In this document: piece by piece, positions 60,955 through 64,000 of the stretch
How positions within the stretch are numbered: position 1 is the first letter of the stretch
How the letters are laid out: each line of letters opens with the position of its first letter
Origin: Zhengitettix transpicula
Taxonomy: Eukaryota; Arthropoda; Insecta; Orthoptera; Tetrigidae
NCBI GenBank assembly: GCA_037074705.1
Contig: CM073594.1
Location: forward strand, 29,852,807-29,916,806
Direction: 5' to 3'
Length of the DNA: 64,000 bases
Program-made: the position numbers and the translations under genes
Notes under the pieces: generated by a model
What the model was told of the DNA's origin: nothing
Database searches by the model: none
What the model saw: the letters and a program-made list of their open reading frames with translations, nothing else

Positions 60955-61459
60955 CAACACAAGGCCTGCGAGGGATATCCTCTCGCAGGCAGAACCTTTG
61001 GGGATGCCTTTTCCTCTCCGTTTTTGAACTAAGGTTCCCACAAGCCGAGGCACCTCGGCCTGTTTTGAGAGGTGTATGTTCCGGGGTCTCAGACCTTGGG
61101 CATACGATAAGAGTATTCCAATTGGAATAGTCGGCCAGCTGCCTCCTAAACTGGTCGAGGCACGGAGAAGGGAATGCTGCGTCCCCACAGCAAACTCCTC
61201 TCCCGCTATCGGAAGGGCGTGGGACAAGTACCCAATGCCCGACCTACCTGATGTAGGTTTTTCTAGGGTTTGTCCTGCATTTCTTTAGGCGAATGCCGGG
61301 TAGGATCCTTAAAATATAGCCCGGGGGCCCTAGTGAACTCTTGGCTACCTTCCTCTACCCTTCCACATCCCCCCTTTCAAATCCCTTTCCTATGCTATAA
61401 GAGGGGAGTTGCCACTATGTGGATTACGCTATATATAGTCTGTCTACACCCCCAAAAAA
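60955..61459 (+). mobile_element. R1 poly(A) retroposon, copy E, with 13-bp target duplication
   Basis: Single 5' hairpin (CCTGCGAGGG-ATATC-CTCTCGCAGG, 60964-60989), the full R1 body, then an A tail. The perfect duplication ATGTCCAAGGCCA flanks it (60942-60954, 61460-61472). The 3' end has drifted (GTCTGTCTACACCCCC in place of the usual CTGTTGCCC). Confidence 0.92.
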
Positions 61460-61472
61460 ATGTCCAAGGCCA

Positions 61473-64000
61473 AATATTTTGATTTTTAAAACAAGTAAAA
61501 CGTTGTATTTCATTGCAATTTTGAAGTGAGAAAAACGGCGAGAAATCTGTATCGATCATTTGAAACAAATATAAGTCGATAAAATGGAAGAATGGTCGAC
61601 CGTGATTAGGAGACCGTATAACTCACGTACACTTTCAAATGTGGTGAACTAAGCGTGCAGCGTCAGAATTCCAAATGTAGATACACTATACTGGTTTCCT
61701 TCTGCTTCTTGAATATGGACTCTGGCGTTCGTTCATGGTTAGCTGTATCTCACCGTCAATCTCTATCTGACGATTGACTCTTCTCTGGCTTCGCCCTGGG
61801 ATGAATACTCTCTGATGACAAATTATGTAAAATGGCCGCCTCTCCCATTGAATTATTTTCTAATTAGGTACCGAATTTCGTCACCCAGATTGTCCAACCG
61901 TATCAATGTAGACCTTTACGTTTAGCCCACAATTTGTGTTCTGAGGTCAACCAACGTTGTATGTACTTGGCGATTGTTTTGTTCTTGTTTTTTTCCAAAA
62001 TATTCTAAAATACTCTCAGCCAATTTTCGAAAAATAGGTAGCTTTCTTTTGTCGACTTTCATATATGGGGCGATGAGACTGTTAACTTCAAGTGGACCCT
62101 GATCCCTATTAGAATATTCCGCTTTGCCTTTTTCATCTTTCGACTTTCGCTTTCCGTGACTTCAACCACACGCTCCACCAAAAATCGAATACAATTATAA
62201 ATTTTAATTTAGCATTTAAACCATTATAATATCTCGATGGTTCGAAATCAATGCAGAGAACTGGGATTCACGTCAGATACTGGAAAAACTTGGATCAATG
62301 ATAATATTTTATACTTGCGTTTGTCTACTTATGACGAGATCGTTGCACTTTGATTTGACCCCAAATTAGTCCATTTTGAACTTGGTTCTTCCGAATTACG
62401 AATAACGGGATGTTTAAATAGACCGTAAAAATTCCTGGGTATTTATTTTCAATGCTTGTATTAGACCGTAAGGATTTGAGTTTACTCCTCGACGTCATGT
62501 CTGTTATATATAAGTCCCTGGTTGTAAGTCATTTACGCCTTCTGCTGCTACATTTATAGCGTCAAACCATAAAGATATCCGCAACGCAGGCATGGCAAAG
62601 TAATTATGTGCCGCTGATCACATTTAGGTCGCCTCGTATCCAAAGCTAAAGGGCTTCTGAATTTAGTAAGGCAATAAAAGAAGCCGAGAGAAGAATGTGT
62701 GTCTTAATGACTCACGTCTGAGGATTCCAACTCAGGCTCGTCCTACGCCGTCCGTCCGCGACCGAGTTCAGGTCAAGTGACTTCTACAACGTCGTAAATA
62801 TTTCTCTTAACATATGATTTCTGATCATTGGAGAACATTCTTTTCTTCAAGACGCTGTGAACTGATTCAGTTCCAATCTGCTCGACAGCTTTGTTTATTT
62901 TAACATATGTATATATTATCTAAATAAATGAGAAGTCGGTAGAAAAAACTAAACTTTGGAAACTACTACAGTGAATTCATAAATTTAATGTTTTATAGTC
63001 ATGCTTATTGAATCAATAAATAAATAAAACGTTCAACATGTCAGAATTTTTTTTAAAAAAAGTAGCATAATGTTTCGTTCCTTTTCTTCGAAATTCCTTA
63101 TATGCGCAAGTATATAATAACAAATTTAGTATTTTTTACTTCTACAAGCTATTTCGTGTAATAATTGTTGCATTTAAATCAATAAAAAATCACTCACAAT
63201 GCAGCATAATCACTGAACATAAAAACAATTTGAAATTTAATATCCATAAATCAGGTGTTTCCGAACATATTTATTTAAAACACACATAATTTTTATTGGC
63301 TTCATATAAAAAGTTTTAGATGAAGAATGAAAATATTATTCCAGATTGATGAACGAAATGTTGCATATTATATCCAATGTTTCGGTCAGTCATGTAAAAA
63401 TATGATACCAATAATTGAAATACAGTTTATAATTTTTTATTACATAATTATTTTTAATTCAACAATACTCTCAACAGCTGTGTAAATGTAATGTGTTCGG
63501 AAAATTCGCTGTTCACTGGACTACGGATGTAGATTTGGAAGGTTTAATTTTTTGGAAGTTCGAAACAAAGTTGGCAGAATACAAGTCAGCAGAACTGATT
63601 TTTACATAGAATACGCGGATGTTTTTTTAATTCATCCTACTGTTTCGTAACATTTAACTGTTTGGCTCAGTTGATGAACGTTGATGGACGTATTTTCCAA
63701 AATATGATGTAACTGCACAGCACCTTTCCTAACACCCTGTATAACAGTCATTTTGGCTAAACGTGTATGCAAATCGCGCCTTAGAAATTTATGTTCATCT
63801 ACATTTCATGTAAATAATTATTAATAATGCTCTATAAATTTTACTTAATTGTATTACAAATTATCATGCGTGTAAAATTTTGTTTTCTTTAAAATTTTAG
63901 ATTAAGAATTTATCATTTAAGTCTTTCATAATAAATTTATGATTTACAGGCTAATTCAGTTTTGGTCGTTGATATGTATCGTGTTCGATGCTTAATAGTA
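61473..64000. other. No gene recognised
   Basis: AT-rich with small GC-richer patches (62040-62170, 62700-62780). A FLGIYF-like stretch near 62432-62450 faintly recalls a LINE reverse transcriptase but is too short to call. Confidence 0.4.

Overview
This window looks like nuclear DNA from an arthropod, most likely a large-genome insect. It is AT-rich, its introns follow the GT/AG rule, and gene-free stretches of 10 kb or more carry decayed retroelements. A cockroach or termite (Blattodea) origin fits the style of the dispersed repeats, but this is inference and no taxon marker was found. No bacterial operon, CRISPR array, rRNA or convincing tRNA is present.

Only two protein-coding genes are supported. 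The left 7.7 kb carries, on the minus strand, an animal heme peroxidase that can be followed through eleven coding exons with every splice phase matching (7685 down to 538). It gives 662 residues and then runs off the left edge before the C-terminal end. It has a short basic cytoplasmic tail, one N-terminal signal-anchor helix, and a complete set of catalytic residues. This is the layout expected of a membrane-anchored peroxidase such as insect Cardinal, though orthology is not proven. A GC-rich block at 20970-21233 on the same strand has an acceptor-like start and a strong donor and may be a distant 5' noncoding exon. At 35227-35577 on the plus strand there is a complete uninterrupted 116-codon gene for the c-Myc-binding protein (MYCBP/AMY-1) family. 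The two genes are divergent, and nothing suggests that they work together.

The rest is repeat-rich intergenic DNA. Recognisable elements are: (R1) a roughly 500-bp poly(A)-tailed retroposon with hairpins at its 5' end, in six copies, two with perfect 13-14 bp target-site duplications; (R2) short hairpin elements flanked by perfect 9, 10 and 14 bp duplications, one inside a peroxidase intron and one carrying a nested LINE; (R3) a family ending in CACCCAGCTAGT, including a tail-to-tail double copy; a Penelope-like element remnant with a GIY-YIG endonuclease fragment between inverted repeats (24313-25275); a 150-bp-arm near-perfect palindrome with a TATA box in each arm (51543-51889); two decayed LINE reverse-transcriptase fragments (33395-34618, 38731-40400); a foldback MITE; and a mariner-type transposase fragment. 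The region from about 53 kb to the right edge is mostly unassigned, apart from one R1 copy and a CpG-rich cluster at 60040-60235 with CRE and EGR-type motifs.

No clear undescribed system is visible. The most notable unexplained structures are the perfect 24-bp-arm hairpin at 10416-10504, the R2 hairpin retroposons, the palindromic element at 51.5-51.9 kb and the hairpin-headed R1 family.
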